DNA of 45,577 nt from Betaproteobacteria bacterium (GCA_028866015.1 JAGWIW010000014.1:1-45577); one strand, 5' to 3'; shown: positions 19,689-31,273, counted from the first letter of the stretch. A program made the numbers and translations. The notes: a model not told the origin generated them from the letters alone.

Positions 19689-20051
19689 ATGGAACTTTTC
19701 AACGCACTCTACAAACCGGTTGCCGGCCGTCGCTGGTTTATTGCCCTGGTGCTGGCGTGCCTGCTGGGCGCCCAGGTGTCGGGCTTCGTGCACCGCGTGG
19801 TGCACGGCGGGGTCGTCACCGGTTCCAAGGCCGCCCATGCCTCGGCCACGTGGTCGCAGCATGATCACAACTGCCAGCTGTTCGATGCCCTGACGCTGGC
19901 CAGCGGTGCCGGAGCCACAGCCCTGTGCGCACTGCCGCCCATGCCGCTCGCCACGTTCCAGCCGGAATGGGCGATCGCCTCCCTCTTCATCGTTTCCCGT
20001 TTCGCGTTCCACCCGCGCGCCCCGCCAGCCGACTCCTCCGCACCATCCTGA
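19689..20051 (+). CDS. small membrane-associated His/Cys protein of unknown function
   Basis: A 120-residue protein starting at ATG 19689, four bases after the MATE stop. It has one strong hydrophobic segment at about 17-34 (possibly an uncleaved signal anchor), then SGFVHRVVHGG, and a short motif HDHNCQLFDALTLASG (58-73) whose His58, His60 and Cys62 could bind a metal or heme. A second cysteine is at 80, and a second hydrophobic stretch at about 94-105. It resembles the short, poorly characterised proteins (DUF2946-like) encoded beside TonB-dependent receptors and metal-handling genes. No function can be assigned. A TonB-dependent receptor follows directly. Confidence 0.65.
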   Translation: MELFNALYKPVAGRRWFIALVLACLLGAQVSGFVHRVVHGGVVTGSKAAHASATWSQHDHNCQLFDALTLASGAGATALCALPPMPLATFQPEWAIASLFIVSRFAFHPRAPPADSSAPS

Positions 20052-20054
20052 GCC

Positions 20055-20070
20055 GGGGCGTTGTCGCCCC
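20055..20070 (+). other. GC-rich stem-loop between the small protein and the TonB receptor gene
   Basis: GGGGCG (20055-20060) and CGCCCC (20065-20070) form a 6-bp stem with a TTGT loop, four bases after the small-protein stop and 60 bases before the receptor start. No U-tract follows, so it may modulate message stability more than terminate. Confidence 0.35.
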
Positions 20071-20129
20071 TGAATTCCGCATTTGCGCGGACCTTCGTTT
20101 GTTTAGCGGCAATTTCGAGGAGTCATTGC

Positions 20130-22283
20130 ATGTCCTGTTTTTCTGCACGTTGCCTGGCGCTGGCCATGGCCGCCCTGATGCCGGCCCTGGCTGCCCGGGC
20201 TCAGGCGCCGGCGGCGCCTGACGATACCCAACCGGTGGCGACAGCCAACACCATCACGGTCACGGCGACACCGTCGGCTCGCAATGTGGTGGCACCCGAC
20301 AGCGGTGCCACCCAGTACAGCTTTTCCGATGCCGACATCGCCCGCCTGCCCCAGGGGGATGCCACCCCCATGAACCAGGTGTTGCTGCAGGCCCCGGGGA
20401 TCGTGCAGGACGGCTTCGGCCAGGTGCACGTGCGCGGTGACCACGGCAACCTGCAGTACCGCGTCAACGGGGTCATGATTCCGGAAGCCCTGGGGGGCTT
20501 CGGCCAGATGTTCGATACCCGCATTGCCGACAAGCTCACGGTATTGACCGGCGCCCTGCCGGCCCAGTACGGCTATCGCACGGCGGGCGTGGTGGACATC
20601 CGCACGCGCGGGCCGGAGTCCGAGCCGGGCGGCGAATTTTCCGTGGACGGCGGCAGCCGCAATTACGGCGAAACGGGGGGCGTGGCCAACGGATCGGTGG
20701 GCCGCTTCAGTTACAACCTGGCCGGATCGCTCATGACGTCCCAGCAGGGCATCGACAACCCGGCCAACACGCTCAATGCAGCCCACGATCTGACCCGGCA
20801 GGGCAAGGGCTTCGGCTTCCTGGCCTACGACATCGATCCGCAGCAGCGACTGAGCCTGATGTTCGGACAGTCGCAGAACCAGTTCCAGATTCCCGACAAT
20901 CCGGGGCTCGTGCCCCAGTGCTGCAGTTCCTCCCTTACTCCCACGCCGGCGTCCATGGGCCTCAATGCCACGCAGGGAGAGTTCAACCTGTTCCAGGTGG
21001 CGAGTTACCAGTCCCAGGGCCGCGGCGGGGCCGACACGCAGGTTTCTTTCTACCACCGGCTGTCGCAGCTCAATTACATGCCGGACCCCGCACTGGGGGA
21101 CCTGTTTTACACAGGGGTGAGCAATGCGGTGGTCCGCCGCAACGAAGCGCAGGGGGTTCAGTCCGATTTTGGTTACCAGCTGAACGACCGGCACAAGCTG
21201 CATGCCTCCCTCATGGTGCAGCAGGAACGATACCTTACCGACAGCACTTCCCAGGTGTATTGCCTGGGCGTATCGCTGACCTGCGCCGGCAACCAGCTGG
21301 ATGCCTTTGGCGTGGCCTCCACGCCGCCCACCACCCTGGTCGACAACACCAACGGCATCAGCCATTTCTGGGGAATGTCCCTGCAGGACGAATGGAAATA
21401 CTCGCAGAACCTGACTTTCAACTACGGCCTGCGCTATGACCAGAACGCGTTCCTTATCAACGAGCATCAGGTGAGCCCGCGCCTCAGCATGGTGTACGAC
21501 TGGTCCCCCGTGACCCGTTTCCATGCCGGTTATGCCAGCTACTTCACACCGCCGCCGGCTGAAATCGTCGACACCCGCACCGTCTCGCTGTTCAACAACA
21601 CCACCAACGCCTCGCCTGTGACGGCTGATGCCCCGGTCCGTTCAGAACGTTCGGATTATCTGGACATGGGCCTCTCGCGCCGCTGGTCCGACCAGCTCAC
21701 GCTGAGCGTGGACGCTTATTACCGCAAGGTGCAGCACCTGCTTGACGAAGGGCAGTTCGGCAATGCGCTGATTTTTTCCGGTTTCAACTACCGGGAAGGG
21801 CGCATTTACGGCATCGAGTTTTCAGGGACCTATCGCCAGGACCGCTGGAGCGGCGCGCTCAATGCGGCCGTAGGGCGGGCCCAGGGGCGGGGCATCGAGT
21901 CCGGCCAGTTCAATTTTTCCGCGGCGGAACTGGCGTACATCAACAACCACTGGGTCTACCTGGATCATGACCAGCGCTACACGCTCTCCGGCAGCGTGGG
22001 CTATCGCACCGACTGGGCCAACCTGACGGCAGACGCCCTGTTCGGCAGCGGCCTGCGCAGCGGTTTCGCCAACACCCAGACCATGCCGGGCTATCTGACA
22101 GTCAACACCGCGGCCACGCACCTGTTCAAGACCAGCACCTGGGGGGATCTGGAAGGACGCCTGTCCGTCCTCAACGTGTTCGATCACAGCTACGAGCTGC
22201 GGGATGGCACCGGCATCGGTGTGGGTGCGCCCCAGTACGGCTTGCGCCGTACGCTCATCGTGGGCGTGACGCGCTTTTTCTAG
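20130..22283 (+). CDS. TonB-dependent outer membrane receptor
   Basis: A 22-stranded beta-barrel receptor for energised uptake across the outer membrane. I start at ATG 20130, preceded by AGGAG and followed by a signal peptide (MSCFSARCLALAMAALMPALAARA); an upstream TTG at 20061 would give a poor N-terminus. The 717-residue protein has a TonB box-like TITVTATP (41-48), a plug domain (MNQVLLQAPGIVQDGFGQVHVRGDHGNLQYRVNG is its core, split here over several beta strands) and a barrel ending in RTLIVGVTRFF. Extracellular loops carry Cys pairs (QCCSSS, YCLGVSLTC). No Fur-box-like site is visible upstream, so iron control is not supported. Substrate unknown. Confidence 0.92.
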   Translation: MSCFSARCLALAMAALMPALAARAQAPAAPDDTQPVATANTITVTATPSARNVVAPDSGATQYSFSDADIARLPQGDATPMNQVLLQAPGIVQDGFGQVHVRGDHGNLQYRVNGVMIPEALGGFGQMFDTRIADKLTVLTGALPAQYGYRTAGVVDIRTRGPESEPGGEFSVDGGSRNYGETGGVANGSVGRFSYNLAGSLMTSQQGIDNPANTLNAAHDLTRQGKGFGFLAYDIDPQQRLSLMFGQSQNQFQIPDNPGLVPQCCSSSLTPTPASMGLNATQGEFNLFQVASYQSQGRGGADTQVSFYHRLSQLNYMPDPALGDLFYTGVSNAVVRRNEAQGVQSDFGYQLNDRHKLHASLMVQQERYLTDSTSQVYCLGVSLTCAGNQLDAFGVASTPPTTLVDNTNGISHFWGMSLQDEWKYSQNLTFNYGLRYDQNAFLINEHQVSPRLSMVYDWSPVTRFHAGYASYFTPPPAEIVDTRTVSLFNNTTNASPVTADAPVRSERSDYLDMGLSRRWSDQLTLSVDAYYRKVQHLLDEGQFGNALIFSGFNYREGRIYGIEFSGTYRQDRWSGALNAAVGRAQGRGIESGQFNFSAAELAYINNHWVYLDHDQRYTLSGSVGYRTDWANLTADALFGSGLRSGFANTQTMPGYLTVNTAATHLFKTSTWGDLEGRLSVLNVFDHSYELRDGTGIGVGAPQYGLRRTLIVGVTRFF

Positions 22284-23179
22284 GGCTTGCGCCGTGCGCG
22301 CGGGTGGGCGGCATCGTACACCTGCGCCAGGTGCTGGAAGTCGAGATGGGTGTACACCTGGGTCGACGTGATGCTGGCGTGCCCCAGCATTTCCTGCACT
22401 GCCCGCAGGTCGCCGCTCGATTGCAGCACGTGCGAGGCAAAGGAATGGCGCAGCACGTGGGGATGCACCGCATCAGCCAGACCCAGCTGCCGCGCACGCA
22501 GGGCCACGCGTGCTTCGATGCTGCGGTTGCCCAGGCGCCGTCCCGTCTGGGTCACGAACAGCGCCGTGTTGTCGCCGGCCGCAACAGCCCGCAGGCCAAG
22601 CCAGGCATGCAGCGCTTCCAGCGCCTTGTGCCCCACCGGCACCAGGCGGGTTTTGGATCCTTTGCCGGTGACTTCCACCAGGGCTTCGTCCAGGCGCAGG
22701 TCGGCCAGGTCCAGGCCCGACAGTTCGGACAGGCGCAGTCCCGAAGAATAGAAAAGCTCCAGCATGGCGCGGTCCCGGCAGGCCAGGAAATCGTCTCCGG
22801 GCAGTGCCATCAGCTGGGCGGCGCCATCGGGCGAGAGGGCGTGCGGCAGTTTTTTCGGCGACTTGGGCGGCCGCACCTGGGCGCAGGGGTTTTGCACGAA
22901 GCCGTGGTCGCGCGCCAGGTAGTCGAAGAAGCCGCGCCAGGCGGAGAGCATGCGCCCCAGGCTGCGCCCGGACAGCCCGCGCGCATGCAGCGTGGCGATG
23001 CAGCGGCGGATGTCGTGCGGGCTTAAGGATTCCAGCGAGCGCGGCTCCACCAGGGCCAGCAGTTGTTGCAGGTCGCGCGCGTAATGCTTGCCGGTCTGGG
23101 CTGACAGGCGGCGTTCCGTTTGCAGGTGGGCCAGATAGGCTGCCTGCAGGATGCGGGCGCGTTCGCCTTCAGTCGCCAT
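22280..23179 (-). CDS. xerC: tyrosine recombinase XerC
   Basis: With XerD it resolves chromosome dimers at dif. The 299-residue protein has the N-terminal core-binding domain and the C-terminal catalytic domain with Arg149 (SSGLRLSEL), Lys173 (TGKGSK), His241 and Arg244 (HPHVLRHSF), His267 (LGHAS) and nucleophile Tyr276 (QVYTHLD). I start at ATG 23179, which overlaps the DUF484 gene by 11 bases; ATG 23197 would add six residues. The stop shares the palindrome CTAG with the stop of the convergent TonB receptor gene. Its place after dapF-DUF484 is the classic xerC context, which separates it from XerD. Confidence 0.95.
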   Translation of the reverse strand: MATEGERARILQAAYLAHLQTERRLSAQTGKHYARDLQQLLALVEPRSLESLSPHDIRRCIATLHARGLSGRSLGRMLSAWRGFFDYLARDHGFVQNPCAQVRPPKSPKKLPHALSPDGAAQLMALPGDDFLACRDRAMLELFYSSGLRLSELSGLDLADLRLDEALVEVTGKGSKTRLVPVGHKALEALHAWLGLRAVAAGDNTALFVTQTGRRLGNRSIEARVALRARQLGLADAVHPHVLRHSFASHVLQSSGDLRAVQEMLGHASITSTQVYTHLDFQHLAQVYDAAHPRARRKP

Positions 23180-23840
23180 CGTCCGCTTTGCGCGCATGGG
23201 CGCGCAGCGCGGCGCTCACCAGTTCGCCGATGCGCGTGAGGTAGAAGGTGCCCATGTCGGGGTAGAAGCGTTTCCGGTCGGGCGAAGCCAGCAGGATGGC
23301 ACCAAAGGTTTCCGTGTCGCGCAGCGGCAGCAGGGCGAAGGATTGCGGTGCCGGGGCCTGCGCGTCCAGCCACAGGGCGCTGTCGGGCACGGCTTCATGG
23401 CTGCAATGTGGGGCATCCAGATCAGCCACGAAATCGCGCAGGGATTCGCTCGCTGCGGAAAACTCGGGGCGTTCGCGATCCTGCGGCAGGCCCCACAGCC
23501 GCATGGCCATGCCGGGCACGGCGAAATCTTCCTGCAGCAGGGCGCGCACCAGGTCCAGCACTGCGGACAGGTTCTGGGCGCGGATCAGGCCCAGCGCCAG
23601 GCGATGCACTTTGGCGCTGGTGCTGTCGTTGGTTTCGGCATAGCCGATCAGTTCGCCAAGCCGCGCTTCCAGGGCGCGGTTTTTGTCGCGCAAGGCCAGC
23701 ATCTGGCGCTCGGCCAGCGAGACGGCATGCGTGCCGTGCGGGTGGGGAAGCTGGATTTCCGTGAGCAAGGCGCTCTGGGTTTCAAAAAAATCCGGGTGTT
23801 CCTTGAGCCAGAGGGCCACTGATTCCGGGGTCAACGTCAT
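23169..23840 (-). CDS. DUF484 (GAF-like) protein
   Basis: A 223-residue protein of the DUF484 family, with an N-terminal helix ([40 protein letters not shown] is its hallmark region in shorter blocks), a coiled segment and a GAF-like domain ending in [31 protein letters not shown]. Its function is not known. The gene is nearly always found between dapF and xerC in proteobacteria, as here. It overlaps dapF by four bases and xerC by 11, so translation is probably coupled. Confidence 0.9.
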   Translation of the reverse strand: MTLTPESVALWLKEHPDFFETQSALLTEIQLPHPHGTHAVSLAERQMLALRDKNRALEARLGELIGYAETNDSTSAKVHRLALGLIRAQNLSAVLDLVRALLQEDFAVPGMAMRLWGLPQDRERPEFSAASESLRDFVADLDAPHCSHEAVPDSALWLDAQAPAPQSFALLPLRDTETFGAILLASPDRKRFYPDMGTFYLTRIGELVSAALRAHARKADDGD

Positions 23841-24691
23841 GCCGGTTCCTTGATGCTGTCAGGTAAATGAAGTTCGCCGCTGAAAACGGGCACGGCGTCC
23901 CCGGTCATCCAAACGGGGTGTCCCGCGCCTTTCCAGGTGATGGACAGGTCGCCGCCGCGCGTGGTCACGATCACCGTGTCATCCAGCAATCCGCGCGTGA
24001 TGCCGGCCACCACGGCCGCGCAGGCGCCGGTACCGCAGGCGAGCGTCTCGCCGGCACCGCGTTCGAACACACGCAGGCGGATGTGGGTGCGGCTCACGAC
24101 TTCCATGAAGCCGGCGTTGACGCGCTTGGGAAAGGCCGGATGGCGCTCGATCAGGGGGCCTTCCTGCGCCACCGGAGCCTGGGCCACGGAAGGCACCACC
24201 TGCACGGCATGGGGGTTGCCCATGGACAGCACGCTGAATTCACGGGTCACGGTTCCCACGGTCAGGGGATAGGTGAGGGCACGCGCCGGGGCAAGAAAAG
24301 GCACGCGCCCGGGTTCGAATTCCGGTTCGCCCATGTTCACGGTCACGCGCCCATCGGCGTTCAGCCGGGGCGTGATGAGGCCACCCAGGGTTTCCACGCG
24401 GATTTCGTTTTTGCGGGTAAGCCCGCGGTCGTGCACGAACCGCACGAAACAGCGCGCGCCGTTGCCGCAGTTTTCCACCTCGCTGCCGTCGGCATTGAGA
24501 ATGCGGTAGCGGAAATCGTTGGCGGCATCCTGTGGCGGTTCCACGATCAGGATCTGGTCACAGCCCACCCCAAAATGCCGGTCAGCGATCCAGCGGATCT
24601 GTCCGGGGGTGAGATGCAGGGGGGCGGCCGTGGCGTCCAGTACGACGAAGTCGTTGCCCAGGCCGTGCATTTTGGTGAAGCGAAGCAGCAT
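23837..24691 (-). CDS. dapF: diaminopimelate epimerase
   Basis: Interconverts LL- and meso-diaminopimelate, supplying meso-DAP for peptidoglycan and lysine. The 284-residue protein starts [20 protein letters not shown] and has both catalytic cysteines: Cys75 in ENCGNGARC and Cys219 in [12 protein letters not shown]. It follows lpxL with a 48-base gap and overlaps DUF484 by four bases. dapB, for an earlier step, is at 39392-40219. Confidence 0.97.
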   Translation of the reverse strand: MLLRFTKMHGLGNDFVVLDATAAPLHLTPGQIRWIADRHFGVGCDQILIVEPPQDAANDFRYRILNADGSEVENCGNGARCFVRFVHDRGLTRKNEIRVETLGGLITPRLNADGRVTVNMGEPEFEPGRVPFLAPARALTYPLTVGTVTREFSVLSMGNPHAVQVVPSVAQAPVAQEGPLIERHPAFPKRVNAGFMEVVSRTHIRLRVFERGAGETLACGTGACAAVVAGITRGLLDDTVIVTTRGGDLSITWKGAGHPVWMTGDAVPVFSGELHLPDSIKEPA

Positions 24692-24739
24692 GATGTTTTC
24701 AGAGGGAGGGGTTGACAGGCATCCTAGCGCGTTTTGGCC

Positions 24740-25633
24740 TCAGCGCCCATAGGGGGAGGGTTCACCCGGCGGGCGGGTTTTGAAGCGCTTGTGGCTCCAC
24801 AGGTAGTTCGCCGGCTGTTCCAGCACACGCGTCTCGATGAAGCGGTTCATGCGCAGGGTGTCTTCCGCCTCGTCCGGGCCAGGAAAATCGGTCCAGGCCG
24901 GGAAAAACTTCATGACGATGCGGCTGCGGGAAAAGTCCTGCTGCACCACGCAAGGCACCACCCGCGCATGGGAAAGCCGTGCCAGGCGCGACAGGGCTGG
25001 CGAAGTGGCGGCCGGTACCCCGAAGAAATCCACAAAAATCGATTCGCGCGGGCCGAAATCCTGGTCCGGCATGTAGTACAGCGCCCACCCCGGCTTGAGC
25101 GCGCGCAGCACCGGTCGGATGCCGTCCTGGCGGGTGAAGATGATGCCCCGCTGCCAGCGGCGGCGCAGGCGCAGCACGGCGTCGTCGAAGGCGGCGTTTT
25201 TCTGGCGGGAGTTGATGGTGATGAGGTCGAAGTCGGCGCCCAGGAAAGGGCCGGCCGCGTCAATGCCGAAGAAATGGGGCGTCATGATGATGACCGGCCC
25301 GGCGCGCAGCGCCGCACGCAGATGTTCTTCGCCTTCACGCACCAGAACCCGGCGCAGCCGGTCCATGGAAGCGAACCAGGGGATGCCCTGGCCCAGGATG
25401 CTGGTCATGAAGGCCTGGAAATGAGCCCGTGCCAGGGCCTCCCGTTGTGCTGCCGGCCACTGGGGAAAGCACAGGGCGAGGTTGGTGAGGGTGACGTGCC
25501 GGCGTTCGCGTGCCAGGCGGTACGCCAGGCTCCCCAGGCCGTTGCCCAGGCGCGCCAGTACGGGCATGGGCAGCCATTGCAACAGCCAGAACAGGCTTAA
25601 GGCCAGGCGTACCACGCTCAATGCCGTCCGCAA
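24740..25633 (-). CDS. lipid A biosynthesis acyltransferase (LpxL/HtrB family)
   Basis: Adds a secondary acyl chain to Kdo-lipid A (or its precursor) at the inner membrane. The 297-residue protein has an N-terminal hydrophobic anchor, the catalytic HX4D motif as His120-Asp125 (MTPHFFGIDAAG), and downstream segments typical of the family (FSRSRIVMKFFPAW). No upstream ATG exists in frame, because a stop lies three codons before 25633; the start is TTG 25633 or another nearby TTG/GTG. Whether it is LpxL or LpxM cannot be said. It heads lpxL-dapF-DUF484-xerC and is divergent from metK. Confidence 0.9.
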   Translation of the reverse strand: MRTALSVVRLALSLFWLLQWLPMPVLARLGNGLGSLAYRLARERRHVTLTNLALCFPQWPAAQREALARAHFQAFMTSILGQGIPWFASMDRLRRVLVREGEEHLRAALRAGPVIIMTPHFFGIDAAGPFLGADFDLITINSRQKNAAFDDAVLRLRRRWQRGIIFTRQDGIRPVLRALKPGWALYYMPDQDFGPRESIFVDFFGVPAATSPALSRLARLSHARVVPCVVQQDFSRSRIVMKFFPAWTDFPGPDEAEDTLRMNRFIETRVLEQPANYLWSHKRFKTRPPGEPSPYGR

Positions 25634-25640
25634 TCGCTGC

Positions 25641-25646
25641 TATAAT
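25641..25646 (+). promoter_or_regulatory. -10 element of the metK-ahcY-metF operon
   Basis: A perfect TATAAT lies 41 bases before the metK ATG, in the 54-bp gap to the divergent lpxL. No good -35 is visible at 16-18 bp. The leader would be about 35 bases, too short for a known SAM or SAH riboswitch. Confidence 0.5.
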
Positions 25647-25687
25647 TCACAGCTCGTTGAAATTTATGATAAAGGGCAGGGTTTGCC

Positions 25688-28170
<2,483 letters not shown>

Positions 28171-28180
28171 GCGCGAGATC

Positions 28181-29035
28181 TTGCAGAGTCAACAGCGTTA
28201 CCCCAAGGTATTCAGCTTCGAGTTTTTTCCGCCCAAGACTCCGGAAGGCATGGAAAAGCTGCGGCATACGCGGCGCCAGCTGGCGCAGCTGCACCCGGCC
28301 TTCTTTTCGGTGACGTACGGGGCAGGGGGTACCACGCGCGAGCGAACCCTGGAGACCGTACTGGAAATCCTGGGTGAAGGGTTGCCTGCGGCGCCGCACC
28401 TGTCTTGCATCGGGGCCACGCGCGACAATGTGGCGGAAGTGCTGCGGCAGTACCAGCAGCACGGCATCCGCCACCTGGTGGCATTGCGCGGCGACCTGCC
28501 TTCGGGAACCTTCGGCGGCGGCGATTTCCGATATGCCAACGAACTGGTGGCCTTTATCCGCGCACAGACCGGCGATCATTTCTACATCGAAGTGGCGGCC
28601 TATCCTGAAGTGCATCCGCAGGCCCGCTCGGCCCAGGAAAACGTCCAGCATTTCAAGCGCAAGGTGGAAGCCGGGGCCAATGCGGCCATCACGCAGTATT
28701 TCTACAATGCGGATGCTTATTTCAGTTTTGTGGATGAATGCGAAGCGGCGGGACTGGACCTGCCGATCGTGCCGGGCATCATGCCCATCGGCAATTTTTC
28801 CCAGCTGAGCCGGTTTTCCGAAGCGTGCGGCGCGGAAATTCCGCGCTGGATCCGCCTCAAAATGCAGGGATACGGTGATGACACGGCGTCCATCAAGGCC
28901 TTCGGCCTGGACGTGGTGACCCAACTGTGCGACCGCCTGCTGTCAGCCGGTGCGCCCGGCCTGCATTTCTACACCATGAATTCGGCCGGGCTCACCAGCG
29001 TGATCTGGGACCGGCTCCATCTGTCCGAGCGCTGA
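28181..29035 (+). CDS. metF: 5,10-methylenetetrahydrofolate reductase
   Basis: A flavin enzyme that makes 5-methyl-THF for methionine synthesis, completing the methyl-cycle operon. The 284-residue TIM barrel begins with FSFEFFPPKTPEG and has VTYGAGGTTRERT, HLSCIGATRDN, ALRGDLP and EAGANAAITQYFYNADAY, all MetF signatures. The start must lie before FSFEFFPP, and TTG 28181 is the only suitable codon, ten bases after the ahcY stop; its ribosome-binding site is poor (GAG), so expression may depend on coupling to ahcY. Confidence 0.95.
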   Translation: MQSQQRYPKVFSFEFFPPKTPEGMEKLRHTRRQLAQLHPAFFSVTYGAGGTTRERTLETVLEILGEGLPAAPHLSCIGATRDNVAEVLRQYQQHGIRHLVALRGDLPSGTFGGGDFRYANELVAFIRAQTGDHFYIEVAAYPEVHPQARSAQENVQHFKRKVEAGANAAITQYFYNADAYFSFVDECEAAGLDLPIVPGIMPIGNFSQLSRFSEACGAEIPRWIRLKMQGYGDDTASIKAFGLDVVTQLCDRLLSAGAPGLHFYTMNSAGLTSVIWDRLHLSER

Positions 29036-29063
29036 CTGGCGCCCGGACAGCCGGGACGGTCAG
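29032..29063. terminator. possible bidirectional terminator between metF and the aminotransferase
   Basis: CCCGG (29042-29046) and CCGGG (29051-29055) pair around ACAG, flanked by CTGAC (29032-29036) and GTCAG (29059-29063) that can extend the stem over an internal loop. There is no U-tract on either side. The two genes converge here with 24 bases between stops. Confidence 0.35.
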
Positions 29064-30307
29064 GCGACCTTGATTTTCTGGCGGGCTGCCTGGGCGTGCT
29101 GCTCGGCGTAGGACTGGTGCGCGGCGGCTTCGGCGTAGCCCAGCTTGACGGGGTAGCCCAGGTCCATCAGTACGGATCCCAGCGCCGACAGGCACAGCAT
29201 GACGTTTTCCGACTTGGCGGAGTAGCCCATCAGGCCGAAGCGCCAGATCTTGCCGGCGAGCGGTCCCAGGCCGGCCCCGATTTCCAGGTTGAATTCCTCG
29301 AGCAGGGCCTTGCGCACGCGGGCTTCATCGATGCCTTCCGGCACCTTGACGGCATTGAGCTGCGGCAGCCGGTGTTCTTCCTTCACCAGGTATTCCAGTC
29401 CCATGGCTTCCAGCCCGGCCTTGAGCGCCAGGTAATGGCGTGTGTGGCGGGCCCAGGCATTTTCCAGGCCTTCCTCGCGCAGCAGCAGGAGCGCCTCGTG
29501 CAGCGCGAACAGGCCATTGATGGGGGCGGTGTGGTGGTAGGTGCGGTTGGTGCTGCCCCAGTAGCCCAGCACCAGGTCGAGGTCCATGAACCAGCTGCGG
29601 CAGCGCTCCTTGCGGTTGCGCACCAGCGCCACCACGCGGTCGCTGAAGGACACGGGTGACAGGCCCGGGGTGCAGGACAGGCACTTCTGGCTACCCGAAT
29701 AGATGGCGTCGATGCCCCATTCGTCCACGAACAGGGGGGCGCCGCCCAGCTGGGTAACGGCATCCACGATGGTGAGGGCGTCAAAGCGGTGCGCGATCTC
29801 CACCAGGGTCTTGGCATCGGACATGCAGCCCGTGGAAGTTTCGGCCTGGACGAAGGCCACCACCTTGGTGTCGGGGTGCTGGCGCAGGGTTTCCTCCAGC
29901 TTGTTGGGATCCACCGGTTCGCCCCAGGTGTCTTCGATGACGATGGGCTTGCCACCGCAGCGCTCCACGTTTTCGATCATGCGGCCGCCAAACACGCCGT
30001 TGCGGCACACGATAACCTTGTCGCCCGGGTTGACCATGTTCACGAAGCACATTTCCATCCCCACCGAACCGGGCCCCGAAGCCGGGAAGGTGAGCTGGTT
30101 GTCCGTCTGGTACGCATAGCGCAGCAGGGTCTTGAGCTCATCCATCATGTCCACGAACACGGGATCAAGATAGCCGATGCAGGGCAATGACATGGCCGCC
30201 AGCACGCGCGGGGTGATTTCGGAGGGGCCGGGACCCATCAGGGTGCGCTGGGGCGGATAGAAGGAATTGATTTTCTTGGGCGGCAGATGCTTGATCGTTG
30301 GGGTCAT
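29060..30307 (-). CDS. class V aminotransferase (alanine/serine--glyoxylate aminotransferase family)
   Basis: A PLP enzyme of the AGXT/SGAT family, which amidates glyoxylate to glycine using alanine or serine. The 415-residue protein has LMGPGPSEITPRVLAAMS near the start, ASGPGSVGMEMCFVN, DAVTQLGGAPLFVDEWGIDA and the PLP lysine Lys208 in SGSQKCLSCTPGLSP. The donor amino acid cannot be fixed from sequence. It lies 16 bases downstream of ttcA on the same strand and may be cotranscribed, though the jobs are unrelated. A role in glycolate salvage or glycine supply is inference. Confidence 0.9.
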   Translation of the reverse strand: MTPTIKHLPPKKINSFYPPQRTLMGPGPSEITPRVLAAMSLPCIGYLDPVFVDMMDELKTLLRYAYQTDNQLTFPASGPGSVGMEMCFVNMVNPGDKVIVCRNGVFGGRMIENVERCGGKPIVIEDTWGEPVDPNKLEETLRQHPDTKVVAFVQAETSTGCMSDAKTLVEIAHRFDALTIVDAVTQLGGAPLFVDEWGIDAIYSGSQKCLSCTPGLSPVSFSDRVVALVRNRKERCRSWFMDLDLVLGYWGSTNRTYHHTAPINGLFALHEALLLLREEGLENAWARHTRHYLALKAGLEAMGLEYLVKEEHRLPQLNAVKVPEGIDEARVRKALLEEFNLEIGAGLGPLAGKIWRFGLMGYSAKSENVMLCLSALGSVLMDLGYPVKLGYAEAAAHQSYAEQHAQAARQKIKVA

Positions 30308-30323
30308 GGCGCAGCTCTCGAAA

Positions 30324-31253
30324 CTAATCCTTTATTTTATCAGAGTTCCCGGCCTTCACGAAATGCACGCGGGCGCCATCCATCCGGGCCAGCCGCAGGG
30401 CCCCCCGCTCCGCGGGCTCGGGGTCGAACAGGCGATCACCGTCGGGTTCGGCATGGTGGCTGGGCCTGAGCCCGGCAAAGTCGTACAGCGCAGTGTCCGC
30501 CAGGTGCGAGGGCGTGACCGACTGCAGGCCCAGGAAAATGTTGTCCACACGTCCGGGGTGGGCGCGCTCCTCGGCCTGCAGCCAGCTTTTGATGGCCTGG
30601 CGCTGCAGGTTTTCCTGCGAGCCGCACAGGTCGCAGGGAATGATGGGGTAGCCCATGTGCCGCGCATAGCGCGCCAGGTCCTTTTCGGCGCAGTAGGCCA
30701 GTGGACGGATGACCACGTGGTGGCCGTCGTCGGTTACCAGCTTGGGCGGCATGGCTTTCAGCCGGCCTCCATGAAACAGGTTGAGGAAAAAGGTTTCCAC
30801 GATGTCGTCGCGATGGTGCCCGAGTGCGATCTTGTTGGCGCCCAGCGCCTTGGCCGTGCGATACAGCACGCCGCGTCGCAGGCGCGAACAGAGTGAGCAG
30901 GTGGTTTTTCCGGCCGGGACCTTTTCCTTCACGATGGAGTAAGTGTCCGCTTCCACGATACGGTACTCCACGCCCAGCGCCTGCAGGTATTCCGGCAGCA
31001 CCTGTTCGGGAAAGCCGGGCTGCTTCTGGTCCAGGTTGACGGCGATCAGGCGGAAGCTCACGGGTGCGCGCCGCTGCAGGTCCATGAGCAGCGTGAGCAG
31101 CGCATGCGAGTCCTTGCCGCCGCTCAGGCACACCATGACCGTGTCGCCCTCGTCGATCATGCCGTAATCGGTGATGGCCCGGGCCACCGAACTGCGCAGG
31201 CGCTCCTGCAGGCGAACAAAATTTGAGGACGGTGCCTCGGGTGCGGTTAACAT
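30324..31253 (-). CDS. ttcA: tRNA 2-thiocytidine(32) synthetase TtcA
   Basis: Thiolates cytidine 32 in certain tRNAs, using ATP and an iron-sulfur cluster. The 309-residue protein has the PP-loop SGGKDS (44-49) and two CxxC pairs, Cys119/Cys122 (TTCSLCSRL) and Cys207/Cys210 (PCDLCGSQ). The start is 20 bases from that of the divergent MidA-like gene, so promoters must overlap the coding regions. Confidence 0.95.
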   Translation of the reverse strand: MLTAPEAPSSNFVRLQERLRSSVARAITDYGMIDEGDTVMVCLSGGKDSHALLTLLMDLQRRAPVSFRLIAVNLDQKQPGFPEQVLPEYLQALGVEYRIVEADTYSIVKEKVPAGKTTCSLCSRLRRGVLYRTAKALGANKIALGHHRDDIVETFFLNLFHGGRLKAMPPKLVTDDGHHVVIRPLAYCAEKDLARYARHMGYPIIPCDLCGSQENLQRQAIKSWLQAEERAHPGRVDNIFLGLQSVTPSHLADTALYDFAGLRPSHHAEPDGDRLFDPEPAERGALRLARMDGARVHFVKAGNSDKIKD

Positions 31254-31273
31254 GGCGGTTTCACAGCAGACTC

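Noticed and set aside
20061-20129. Longer TonB receptor starting at TTG 20061
   Set aside because: It would place 23 residues before a complete signal peptide, and ATG 20130 has a good AGGAG site.
25647-25687. Possible SAM or SAH riboswitch before metK
   Set aside because: The leader is only about 35 bases and shows none of the conserved core of known SAM or SAH classes.
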